A DNA stretch of 64,000 bases from Dendrobium chrysotoxum (Eukaryota > Streptophyta > Magnoliopsida > Asparagales > Orchidaceae). Positions 47,513-57,900 of this stretch are shown piece after piece. Made by a program: the position numbers and the translations under genes. The notes beneath the pieces are model-generated. The model ran no database searches. It was not told where the DNA came from and was given only the letters and a program-made list of their open reading frames with translations. The stretch covers positions 25,200,520 to 25,264,519 of the forward strand of contig CM034310.1 of NCBI GenBank assembly GCA_019925795.1, written 5' to 3'. Position 1 is the stretch's first letter, and each line of letters begins with the position of its first letter.

Positions 47513-48448
47513 CATGGTTTAAAATTGCGCAATAAGAGGCGCGCCTCAGCCCAATTTTAAACTTTTAAGCCTCAAAACCTACGCAATGAGAGCTGGCATT
47601 GAGGCGTACGCCTCGCCTCATGTTTTAGAGGCGTCTGTCTTTTAAAATTAAAAAAAAAACCCTAACCTAATATATATCTATTCGGTTCGCCCCCCCCCCA
47701 CTCCCGTGCATTTTCGGTCATTTTACTGCGCTTTTGTTGCGCTTTCATTGCGCTTTTGCAATGGCTTATAGGACTAAGGTGTTGTTTATTTATAATTTTA
47801 ATTTACCTTATTTTTATCATTTTGAGGCTTACTATTGAGGGGTACCGAATAGAAGTTTCCCCTCACAATAAAAATTATTCTTACAATAAAAATTACTATT
47901 ACAATAAAAATTTATTTCGGGGGCGCTGCCCCCGGAAACCCCTCAGGGGTACTGTCCTTTGACCCCGCGACCTAACCGTCAGGTCAAACCCTGCCAGGGG
48001 GCAGCGCCCCCTTGGACCCCTGGCTACCCAGCATATTGTTGTATTCATCATCTTTAGAATAAGTAAAGCATTATGTTTAGGGGTTTGATATATTGCACTA
48101 ATATATTCTTCAAATGAAGACCCCCTTAGTGATGACAGTAATGATGACTTATGAGTTCTTATTTGATATGTCATTGCTATTTATTTTTGGAATTATATGT
48201 TAATGAGAAGAATATTGTGATTTGGGAAAGATAGAATTTGAGTTGAACTATATTTCATGTTGTCTTATTATTGAGATATTTTGATTTCTCTTCATATCTT
48301 ATGCCTTTTTATGTTTTATATAATTTACTCGTTAGTATATAAAAAATTTATCATTTTATGTTTACGCAATTTTTTTGATTTTGAGGCTTACGCCTCACCT
48401 CACGAACGAAAAACGCTTCAATACCCGATTACGCAATTTTAAACATGG
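47513..48448. mobile_element. hAT-type MITE, copy 2 (CPSF30 intron 4)
   Basis: Ends CATGGTTTAAAATTGCGCAAT and, reverse-complemented, CCATGTTTAAAATTGCGTAAT, with flanks CCTAGGAC (47505-47512) and CCTAAGAC (48449-48456): an 8 bp target duplication with one change. The termini and the subterminal GAGGCGTACGCCTC-type repeats match copy 1 at 34907-35869, so both are one family. The interior differs: it contains a GC-rich module (47919-48028) with GGGGGCGCTGCCCCC, and its inverted counterpart GGGGGCAGCGCCCCC. No transposase. Confidence 0.87.
47919..48028. repeat. GC-rich palindromic module inside hAT MITE copy 2
   Basis: Two arms, GGGGGCGCTGCCCCC (47919-47933 region) and GGGGGCAGCGCCCCC (47997-48011), are each self-complementary at the ends and complementary to one another. 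Between them lie CCCCTCAGGGG and GACC...GGTC words. It is strikingly G+C-rich against an AT-rich surround and could fold into a long hairpin. Confidence 0.75.
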
Positions 48449-48456
48449 CCTAAGAC

Positions 48457-49385
48457 AAAGTTAGACTTCCTCAATTGACTGCAAATCTTGATGATCTTGT
48501 GATGTTCTTGTCATATAGGATGATTATCATATCCGAACAAAGAAGTTAAATCCAAATGTCCATAGTATCCACATGCTTGATTATATTCATGCTAGAAATT
48601 GAAATCCTGTGTGCGTCAGTAATTGGATATAAGTTTTAGGAACCAACAAGTAATTTATCCTTCTTTCTTATTCTGTAGCTTCTTTTCATAGCCCACGCAT
48701 GCTGAACGAATACAGTGCCATGGAAATATGTAAACCCACCCTAATTGAAATTCAGTTATGCGTCATGATCATGATGAATTTGTGATTCATCATTAGTCTT
48801 ATCTCAACTATTGGGAAGTATCCTTATTTTTCACGAAGTACTCACCTTTGAATCATCAATCAATTTGAATTGTCCTTGCTGCCAGCTTGCATATTGTCCT
48901 TTCTTACTGTTGAAATCAGCACTACTTCATTAATGAGGTTGATCAATGCACTTACATTACCAAAATTGCCCACTTGAAGTACCACTGCATTTTACAATGA
49001 AAAAGAGAAGATAATTGAACTTAATTTCAGTTTCCACTTGAAGTACCACTTTAAGTCAAACTTTGCTTTTTTTAAAGATTTATAAGCTTAACACGACTAA
49101 TTTGCTGCTACAGTATGATAGAGAATGAAGGCTAATAAACTACTAAAAGCTACAAAAAAGTACTCCTTTTAAGAGGAAGAGAAACCTAATAACTTGAAAA
49201 ATCATTTAAGAAACTATGACATCGTCTGAAACCGTTGTTTATTTTGTGGTAGGATTTGACAATAAAGTGTGGTAGATTTTTTGAAATATCATAATGGATA
49301 GAATGATATAGGATCCAAGTGTATAAAATTCCACTGCTTGTGGTATCAAGTAGGCATTGTTGGAAATTGATTTTGTTATTTGCAG
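48457..49385 (+). other. Middle of CPSF30 intron 4 (47178-50097)
   Basis: AT-rich intron with no gene or clear repeat. It ends in a good acceptor TTATTTGCAG at 49376-49385, in front of the possible cassette exon. Confidence 0.6.
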
Positions 49386-49556
49386 TCACTAATCCGAGTC
49401 CTGGAAATTCCAGATGTGACCTCGACATGCCTTATTAAGTTGATGGCTGCATCCATGGCTATCAAAAGCCTAGTGTTTGATTTGGAGATTATCATCCATG
49501 AGTCTGCATGCAAACTTTTTGGGGTACAGATTGAGACAGACCACTTTGAACTCTCT
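49386..49556 (+). other. Possible cassette exon inside the YTH domain
   Basis: 171 bp, exactly 57 codons, with acceptor TTGCAG before it and donor GTAAGA after it. It has no stop in the CPSF30 frame and phase 0 on both sides, the phase of the flanking exons. The residues (for example LIRVLEIPDVTSTCLIKLMA) do not occur in plant CPSF30 as I know it, where WLK is followed directly by LCELSF. It may be a chance exon, a poison-type or novel cassette, or a captured gene fragment; the antisense strand is also open. I do not recognise the peptide. Confidence 0.35.
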
Positions 49557-50097
49557 GTAAGATAAGAACTCTCCTTTTCCATCCATTAGGACGAAGTTAT
49601 CACCTTGAGCTGATCAGAATATTATGCTTTTCCTGCAACTGCAACAACAGCAAAAAACAAGGGGGGGTACGTGAACAGTTAATTTCCTTGAACTCAAGAA
49701 GTGCTTGCTATAATGATGTTATGCATAACTTTGAAAACTAGGTCATTATATAACGTCCCTACGCTAAATTGAACTGAATTTAGATAATATACACTTGTAA
49801 AGCTAAGGTGCGTTTGTGAAAGACAGCACGCACTTCAGAACCCAACCCATGGCTTCACAAATCATCTTATTTCATTTTTAAGTGCCCCTGATTCAGGTTT
49901 TTCTCTGCTCTGGTTGACGTAGAGTTGAGCAAATGATTATTATTTAATGCCTTATTTTTTACTTTTTCCCCTATTTGCTACAATTGAATTAGATTAATTA
50001 TGCTTAATAGCCTTTTTCTGCATTGTGCTTTTTTTTTCCTATGGTGTTTGGCATTAAGTTTTTTAGGTTTTGAAAATGAACTCGTTTTTTTTTTCAG

Positions 50098-50166
50098 CTG
50101 TGTGAATTGTCTTTCAATAAGACCCATCATTTGAGGAATCCCTACAATGATAACCTACCAGTGAAG
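50098..50166 (+). CDS. CPSF30: CPSF30, exon 5 (end of YTH domain core), last one visible
   Basis: 69 bp, 23 codons, phase 0 to phase 0. It encodes LCELSFNKTHHLRNPYNDN then LPVK, matching the conserved LCELSFHKTR.LRNPYNENLPVK region of plant CPSF30-L. It is preceded by a long T tract and CAG acceptor (50084-50097) and followed by donor GTATGT. The next expected segment (ISRDCQELEP..., then the acidic and Gly/Pro/Met-rich tail) is nowhere in 50167-64000. Intron 5 must therefore be longer than 13.8 kb, or the gene is cut by the Tat element. Confidence 0.93.
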
Positions 50167-50737
50167 GTATGTTACACAAGATGACTTCATTAATGAGAGT
50201 TTTGTTGACGCCGTTGCTAGGTTTCTTCTTTTAACTTTTCAGTAAAAGGTTCCAGAAATGAGCATTGCAAAATTGGGTATAAATATCCATCAGGAGATTC
50301 TTTTCCTATGGGTTACTGCTAGTTTTTGCTCCATCATACATATCATTATTAACTTCAATATATTTTTCGCATACACAATTTCTTACTTAATACTCCCCAA
50401 ATTAATTCTTGTGGTACTTGATTAATAGCCTTGTTAAGATAAATACAAATTATATGAATATCTTTTCTCTTTTCTTCATATTGTTTTCTTAATTATCTTA
50501 ACACAAAAAGTTGCTTTTATAGTTGTTCTCCTTAGCATGAGACTAAATTTATTCTCGGAAGCTAACATAATTTTTGAAGTCTATGTTATGGTGCTCACTC
50601 TATAGTTTCATTGTATGACTCATAAGTTTCATTTTTCTATAATTGCCTTAATTTGGGAAATCTTTTTGTTCTTAGATATTGGAACAAAAAAGCTTCGTCT
50701 TTAATCATTTGACTTCCTTTTAATCTTTAGAATTCCA
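50167..50737 (+). other. Start of CPSF30 intron 5
   Basis: T-rich intron DNA up to the sharp composition change at about 50738 where the Tat element begins. No further exon seen. Confidence 0.75.
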
Positions 50738-51428
50738 TGTTGACCTGTAAGCAGCGAACCGAATCCAACCTACACACTCGACCGGCTCCACGCAAGCCCA
50801 CGATCCCACGATCGCAAGTAACCGCTGCCTCACAACCGCTCCTCACAACTCAAAACAACGAAAATCCCTCATTCTCTCATACGCTCTCAGAATCGCAAGA
50901 AATCGCAAGCAAGGAAGGAAATTTGGCGACTTACCTCTTCCGAGTCTGAGCCGCACTCGCCGTCTTTGCCGCCGACAGCGACCGACTGCGACTCCTCCGC
51001 AAACGAGCCAACCACCTACCGAACCGGACGAACCTTAGAGCCGTTGTCTCCGGTTGCCGCTTCCTGCTCTGTCTTCACCGCTAGATCTGCCGGCCATTCC
51101 CCATCTCTGACTTCAAGCAAACCGTCCAGACCCACCGGCCTCCAAACCTTCGGCCAAGCCCGACATCCGCCTCCGGCCGACCTGCCCCCGACCGTTCCGC
51201 CTCCGGCCGACCCGCATCCGGCCGACCCGCCTCCCGTGCGTAGCTCCCGCCGCCTCCGATCCCTGCCCGATCGGGCTCTGCTCTTCCCGATCCCCTCCTC
51301 CCTCTCTTCATTTATATATATTATATAATATTATATATTATATATAATGTTATATATATATTATATAATATAATTATATATGTATATATAGTTATATTAT
51401 CATACTGTTATTATAATATAATAATAGA

Positions 51429-51459
<31 letters not shown>

Positions 51460-54400
51460 AAATATATATATTATTTATATATATTATTATTATAATGGAA
51501 TAAAATTAAAAAAAAGAAAGAGAGATGGAGAGAAAGGAGAGGATTTTCATATAGGTACAAAATCAAATTGAAGATTTGAAGGAAGTCCCGGGGTTTGATT
51601 CGGTCCCCCGAAGCCCTCGATCGTCGAGCTAATCCGATCGAGGGATTGAAGACTTGAAGACTCAATCTCCTCGCCGTTGATTTGATCCGGTCGAGTCGAG
51701 CCTAAAGGGCAAATGCCCTCCTTACCTCCCGGCGCCGGGGAGGGGACGCCGGAAGGCTGCCAATATTTACCCAAAATTTTGGGACTTAGAAAAAAAAAAT
51801 TTTAATTTTGGACTTAGGTAGATTTTGGAGAACATGAATTTAATGTAAAACCTAATTTAAATTACATTAATAATTATAATCAACTTAAAATTTTAATCTG
51901 AACTTTTAATTGATTTAAAAATTAATTGACTTAATAACTAACTTAATCAATTGAGTAATTGATTTTAAGGTCAAGATTTTATATCTTAAATCGAAATTCG
52001 ATTAACTGAAATGGAATTAATTTAATAAATTCAAACTAAATCAAAACTATAACTTTAATTAATCCAAAATAAAATTAGAAAGTTTAAAATAAATAATTTG
52101 AAATTAAAACCTAATTAATAATTAAATCAAACATTAATTAAAATTGAACAATCTAAAATCTAATTAAACAATCAAAACTTTAGTCGAATTAAAAGTTTAA
52201 TTTAAAATTAATTGATTGAATCAATGGGGCAAATTTAATTTAACATAAATAATTTTAAAATACATGCAAAACTAAAGATTTAAATTATCAAACTAAACTA
52301 TTAATTTTTTTTAAATCATTTAATCGAGCAAATAATTTTAAAATTCGACTAACAAGTTAAATCAAAACTTCAGATAAATCAAAAGAAAATTTAAATCAAA
52401 AGAACATCAAATCATTGTTCTCCACTAATCAACCTAAGTACAAACTAATGCTCTCCAACAAATGGCAGCTCTCCAAACAATGAAACTCTCTCTAACAATT
52501 CTTCAACAAACAAGTTCAAGCTCACTAAGATCTTCAGTTGTAGTCTAAGTTGCATATACCTGAGAGTCCTCTAGACTCCTGGATACGAGCGCCTGCAAAC
52601 AAATAAATAAAAGTCAGCACAATTATAACGAAATTAAATGCTGGAAAGAATAAATTTAACTCTTAATAGTAAGAGCAAAGTACGGCAAAGCTAGTAAAGC
52701 AAAGTGCTGAAACAGGTAAAACAATAGACTACTGTAGTATGAAAAGACTAAGGGCACAAAGCAAGATGCTAACACTAGTGTCGGGGGAGATGACTTGATA
52801 TATGGTGCATGTAAATCGTGCAAATATGCATAGACAAGCCTCTTAACTTAGAAGAAATTAGTCTATTAATGACTGAAGTTAGTATCAAAATCATTAGGAG
52901 ACTAATAATCTCCATAACTCATTAGGATTTTGTACTAATGAAACTAGCAAAGTAGCTAGGAACTTATAATACCTGATACTACAATTCACCTGTGAGCAGG
53001 AACAGGGAATTCATAGTACCCTTAACAAGTAGTATACAAGCAAGGACGAGGGGATTGTATTGAATAAATTAGATCCCCTACGAGAGAGAATGGGAGAATT
53101 CTTAACGAGCAAGATAATTCTCCTATGAACACGAGCACAGATCTCCTAGTACCTATTGAGCAAATATCCTCTGCGAACTGTGTTAAATAACACTTTAAAG
53201 CGTCAAAACAAACTAAATGCAATAAGTGAAATCTAACACACTCAAACGCCACCGGATCCACAACATATGTACAAGCGGACAGAAGGCGTTCGTAGGCCCT
53301 TAAATGAAATCTCGGGCAATTTTCTAAATAAAATCACTGGCACTATGGATCCTATTTAAATATTTTAAAATTTTCCCTTATGTATTAAATATGATCCCTT
53401 AAACTCAAGTGCTATTACCCTGCATGTGCTCCTGTCAATATTTTAAAGTTATAAACACAAATGTTCGAGAATGCTGCGCAGGGTCAAATGCTACAACCGC
53501 ATGTGCTCCGACCACCGCATACGATTTCAAAATCTAATGGTCTGAGAATGCTGCGCGGGTCTAAATTTAAGTCTCATCCTCCTCCTCAAAAGGACTGGAG
53601 TCGACATGACTTGAATTACAAAATTCCTCCCAAATTCTTATGAAAATACTAGTGACTTTAACGTCACCCCGATGATGGCCGTGTTGATAGAAAATCTCAA
53701 CCGGAGGGGTCAAATCTCAAATCAAACAAAAATTCAAATCTCTGAAATGAAATCTATCACTTAAAAATTTAAAACTAAAAATCATCCACCTCCCGCAACC
53801 GTTTGTCAAGGGTGATAAATTTGAAATTAACCTCAGCTCACAAAGAGCGAATGCATGCCGGGTGTATCGCTAAGATTCATCCTCAAATAGTCTCTTGCCA
53901 GCAGGGACGCGGCACGTGCCCTCTGATCGGGTGGTTTTGCCGCAAAATGGCACCATTATATTACGATCACGGCCAAAGCCCGTATGTTCCCTAACGGCAT
54001 CAAACCCTTGAGCGATGAATCATAGGGTATAGTCGATAGGCACAAAGCCCTCTGTCAGCTAAGGTGGATTCAGATATATCCCCTTAGACAAACACCAACC
54101 CAGGTCTACAAGGTATTCTTGGACGAAGCAACCCATGGCTGCCGATAAGATGCCTTCTGTCAGGTTGGGTCGACTACCTCCTCTGACTAAGTAGACCAGG
54201 GATCATGACAGCCCGGGACGACGGAACCATGGGATCTTGATCGGGCTCGTCTTCACTCCCCCCACCCCAGTTTTAAGTTTATAGTGATAAATTCTAAATC
54301 ATAAATTCAAATTCAAACCCTAAATTTGTTGCTATTATATACTGGATTTTAGATCCATGAGATCACTTTAATAACTAGCCTTAATCGAAAGTTCTCTCTC

Positions 54401-54651
54401 GTTATCGGGAGGGGTAATTAACTATAGGGGCTTGCGCCTATAGGAAACCAGAACTCAGATCATAAAGTCCTCACAAAATGAGGGCGAAATCTCTGGGTAG
54501 TGTCATATCTAAAACCCAATCTGCCTTCTGAAAATTCATCCGGAACCTAATTTTGTTAAAACTCTCTGCCGTCATCACTATCAGAAAAGAAAAATAGACC
54601 GATGGCGCGGAGAGGCCGGGAGTGCATCCAATGGAATTTTCGGAGCCCACA
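50738..54651 (+). repeat. 5' LTR of Tat/Ogre-lineage Gypsy element (about 3.9 kb)
   Basis: The right edge (...GCCCACA) is 6 bp before the primer binding site. The left edge is placed at TGTTGACCTG (50738), where AT-rich intron changes abruptly to G+C-rich DNA. This start matches those of the Tat-like LTR copies at 16125, 22254 and 13459 (minus). Contents: a G+C-rich region with Pro-rich chance frames (50750-51300), a TATA-rich tract (51310-51490), perfect palindromes CCCGGCGCCGGG (51728-51739) and CCCAAAATTTTGGG (51770-51783), and a stem-loop at 54413-54444. The matching 3' LTR is beyond the window, so the left edge cannot be proven. Confidence 0.65.
51310..51495. repeat. TATA-rich low-complexity tract in the Tat LTR
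   Basis: Almost only TA/AAT words over about 180 bp. It may include the LTR TATA box but no single site can be chosen. Confidence 0.85.
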
Positions 54652-54657
54652 GATTTC

Positions 54658-54676
54658 TGGCGACTCCGCTGGGGAC
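54658..54676 (+). other. Primer binding site, tRNA-Arg type
   Basis: TGGCGACTCCGCTGGGGAC is complementary to the 3' end of plant tRNA-Arg (acceptor stem ...GGAGTCG plus CCA, T-arm CCCCAGC) over 18-19 bases. tRNA-Arg priming is characteristic of the Tat/Ogre lineage. It fixes the plus orientation and the LTR end. Confidence 0.9.
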
Positions 54677-54796
54677 TGGTTTTTCTTTCCATCTTTGGCT
54701 AGTTAACCTAAACTATAATAGCGATGAAATTATTAAAATTCTAATGAATTAATTAAAATCAGGGTTTTGAAATAATGCAATCAAATAAAATTTATT

Positions 54797-54855
<59 letters not shown>

Positions 54856-54937
54856 TTCTGTCTAGTCTCTGCACTTTGAAAGTGTGGGGTGATGTATCAA
54901 TTTTTGACTACTAACCCTTACCTTTTTTTTGTGCAGA
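54677..54937 (+). promoter_or_regulatory. Tat leader with (AT)n tract and acceptor-like site before gag
   Basis: Untranslated leader between primer site and gag. It contains an AT microsatellite (about 54796-54847). Immediately before the ATG at 54938 is CCTTTTTTTTGTGCAG (54921-54936), a textbook 3' splice site, so a spliced leader is possible. No start codon upstream opens a long frame. Confidence 0.6.
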
Positions 54938-57900
54938 ATGGAACTACAGAATACTCCATTTACCGTCCAACTAGGACGAGGCGCTAGCATCCAGCTAGCG
55001 AATGCCGTCATTAACACCGGAGACTCTGAAGCCACTATCCGATTTGGAAGTTTAGAGTTCTCTGCAGCTACTGCAATGGCTGCCGCCGTACCTATTCACG
55101 GCATGACTGTTCAAGGCCATTCTGCGAGGCCTGACTCTGCTGAAACTTATGCACGACGTGCCTATTCCGTGCAACAACCACGAGCTGCTGGAACTGCTAC
55201 TGCTAAAGCAGTTCAACAAAACAGGATCTCTGTCTTCGAAAGACTATCGCAGCCCAAGGCCCCAACTATGGAGAGGGTCGTAACTGGAGGAAGAATATCT
55301 GTGGTACCTACTGGGGCCACCACTTTGCTAACCGGGTTATCTGCACCTGGAAAGGATGATGTTGAAGCCTCCTCATCTGGAGGAAGGCTCACAAGAAGGC
55401 AAAGGAGAAAGTTAAATGCCAAACTACGAGCTCAACAACCACTGCCAGTGCATCCATCAACACTCCCAGCCTTGGAACCAGAGGTTAACGTTCCCACCCA
55501 TAACAAGTTTACAAATCTAAAATGGGTGAAGAGGAACAGCCCTACTGGCGAGTTGAAACAGTCATTTTGGGATCAGCAGCCCCAAACCCCTATTCCTCAA
55601 ATGAAGAAGCATGAAACTCTGTCCGCTAGGGTGCACAGAGTTTTGAAAGTTGCAAGAGAAAATGGCCTGATAAGAAAGAAATATCAAAGGCCATCGACAT
55701 TTAAGGTTAGGAGGATCCCACAAAGAGAGTTACCAACTGCCATGGTAGATCAGGAGAAATCGAGATCAACTCCATGCGGTGAATATTGGAGCGTGAATCC
55801 TAGACCTCGTGTTCAGGATTCCGCTATCAAAAGATCCCAGTGGAAGGGAAAAGAAATTTGGAGGCCGAGACCTCCTGAAAAAAGATCACTGCAGAAGAAA
55901 GTCAATATAAGCGTGACATCTGGTGCAGCCTCCCAGAGATCCGCCTTTAATAAGAATCGTCAACAATGGGTACCTAAGGAAAAGGTTCCTATTACTGACA
56001 CTTGTAATAGTCGACACCTTGGAAAATTTTCCAAGGAATCCTATTGCCAGCTAACTTCAGCCTCTCAGAAGAAGGTCAATTTTGATCATACTCCTCCAAT
56101 TGAAGAAGTTCCTGTACCACATGCAAAGCCAGAGATCTACTGGAAGCGTCGCTCTGAGATTCGAGTACAAGAAAATGATGACGATGAAGATGAAGACACC
56201 ATGGAAGTCGAGGTAGTTTACATGGTGGGGCATGGTGATGAGCCACATCAAACACGCGGCTATCGACGACGCAACGAAGCAGGACCCGCCTCTTCTAAAA
56301 CAACAACCTCTCAAGAAGATCAAGCTCAGCATGAGCAGTCAGAAGAAGGAGTTCCCTCAGACGGTGAACAAAATGATGATCAAGATGAAGAAGTGCTTGC
56401 TGAGACGTTAGCACAAGCACAAAGGCGTTTGAAACTCCAGATGAAAGAGAAAGATAAGGAGATATCCGATCTGAACAGCAAGATGACAGAAATGATGACA
56501 CAGATGACTGCGATGATGCAGTTAATGCAGAAGAACATCATTACTACTCCTATACTTGCTCAACCAACTGATCATCATACGTCGGGTCAGCCCGTTAATC
56601 AGCAGATATCCAGTAGTGTTCCTGCTAATTTGCCAACCGGCCCAATACCCCAGGTGTCTGGAATACGAACCATACATAAAGAAGGAAATGAGGCTGATCA
56701 ACCTGTTCATCTACAAGCTCACCAAAATGTTACAAGTACATCTGAGCCGATGATGACTCCCCAATTAGAATCAATCATCAATGAAAAGATTAAGGCTGTC
56801 ATTGCCTCAGAGCAGGTAGAGAAGTTTGTGAGCAAGGGTCGCCCGTATCCGGCCGAGTATGATCAGGTGCCCTACCCTAAAGGCTATTCAGTGCCTAAGT
56901 TTAATACTTTTAATGGCACCGGCAATCCTAAACAACACTTGGCTCAGTTTAAAGCAACATGTGGAAATACTGGGGGCGTTGATGCTCTGCTCTTCCGCCA
57001 ATTCATTAGTAGTTTGACTGCAACTGCTTTTGAATGGTACACTGAGCTGCCCAATGATTCTGTTAAGACATTTTCAGAACTAGAGAATATGTTTGTAAAA
57101 AGGTTCGCCAGTGCTACGGAGAAGACTACTATCGCTGACCTTGCCTTAGAGAAACGAAAAAAGGGTGAGTCAGTGACAAAGTACATCACTCGTTGGCGTA
57201 ATATGAGTATGAAATGCGAACAACAGTTAGAAGAGGAGCATGCTGTTCAACTACTTTTGGGAAACATCGATGATAAGATGTTGCCATTTTTATGTATGGC
57301 CTCTATCAGCACTTATCAAGAGCTACTGGACAGAGTAGCTAAGTTTGAAAAGTTGAACCTGTCCAAGTCTGAAAATTATTCAGATAGACCCCGAAGAAAT
57401 AAAGTTGCAGATACTAGAAGGGATGAGATCTATTCTGCATCATCTTTAAGGATCGATAAAGAAAAACAATCTACTCCTAAAGATGATAAAGGAAGACAGT
57501 ATTCTAAACCCCAGCCAAAACTAGTATTGGGAGGAAACGACAGGTCTCAAACTTTTCGTGATGGAGGAGAACGTTCGAAGCCAAGAACTGGTGATCGAAT
57601 CACATCCCTTAAAGAGAAAATGAATAGAGAATATTCTTTTAAGAGGGAAAGTGTGGCAAAGTTATTCAAGCAAGCGCTTAATGCTGGTTATGAATTACCT
57701 GAGTGTAAAAGACCAGAAGAAGCTGAGCAGAAAGATAATCCAAATTATTGCCCGTATCACCGAGTTATCAGCCACCCTATTGAAGATTGTTATGTCTTCA
57801 AAGACTGGCTTGAAAAGAAATATAGAGATGGTGAGTTCACGCTATCAAATAGCGTTCTAGTTCACCCAAAGAAGGAATCTGTGAAGGTGATTGTGTCTTC

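Noticed and set aside
50966..51328. Pro/Ser/Arg-rich 120-codon frame
   Set aside because: Lies in the GC-rich part of the Tat LTR; composition artefact, antisense frame equally open.
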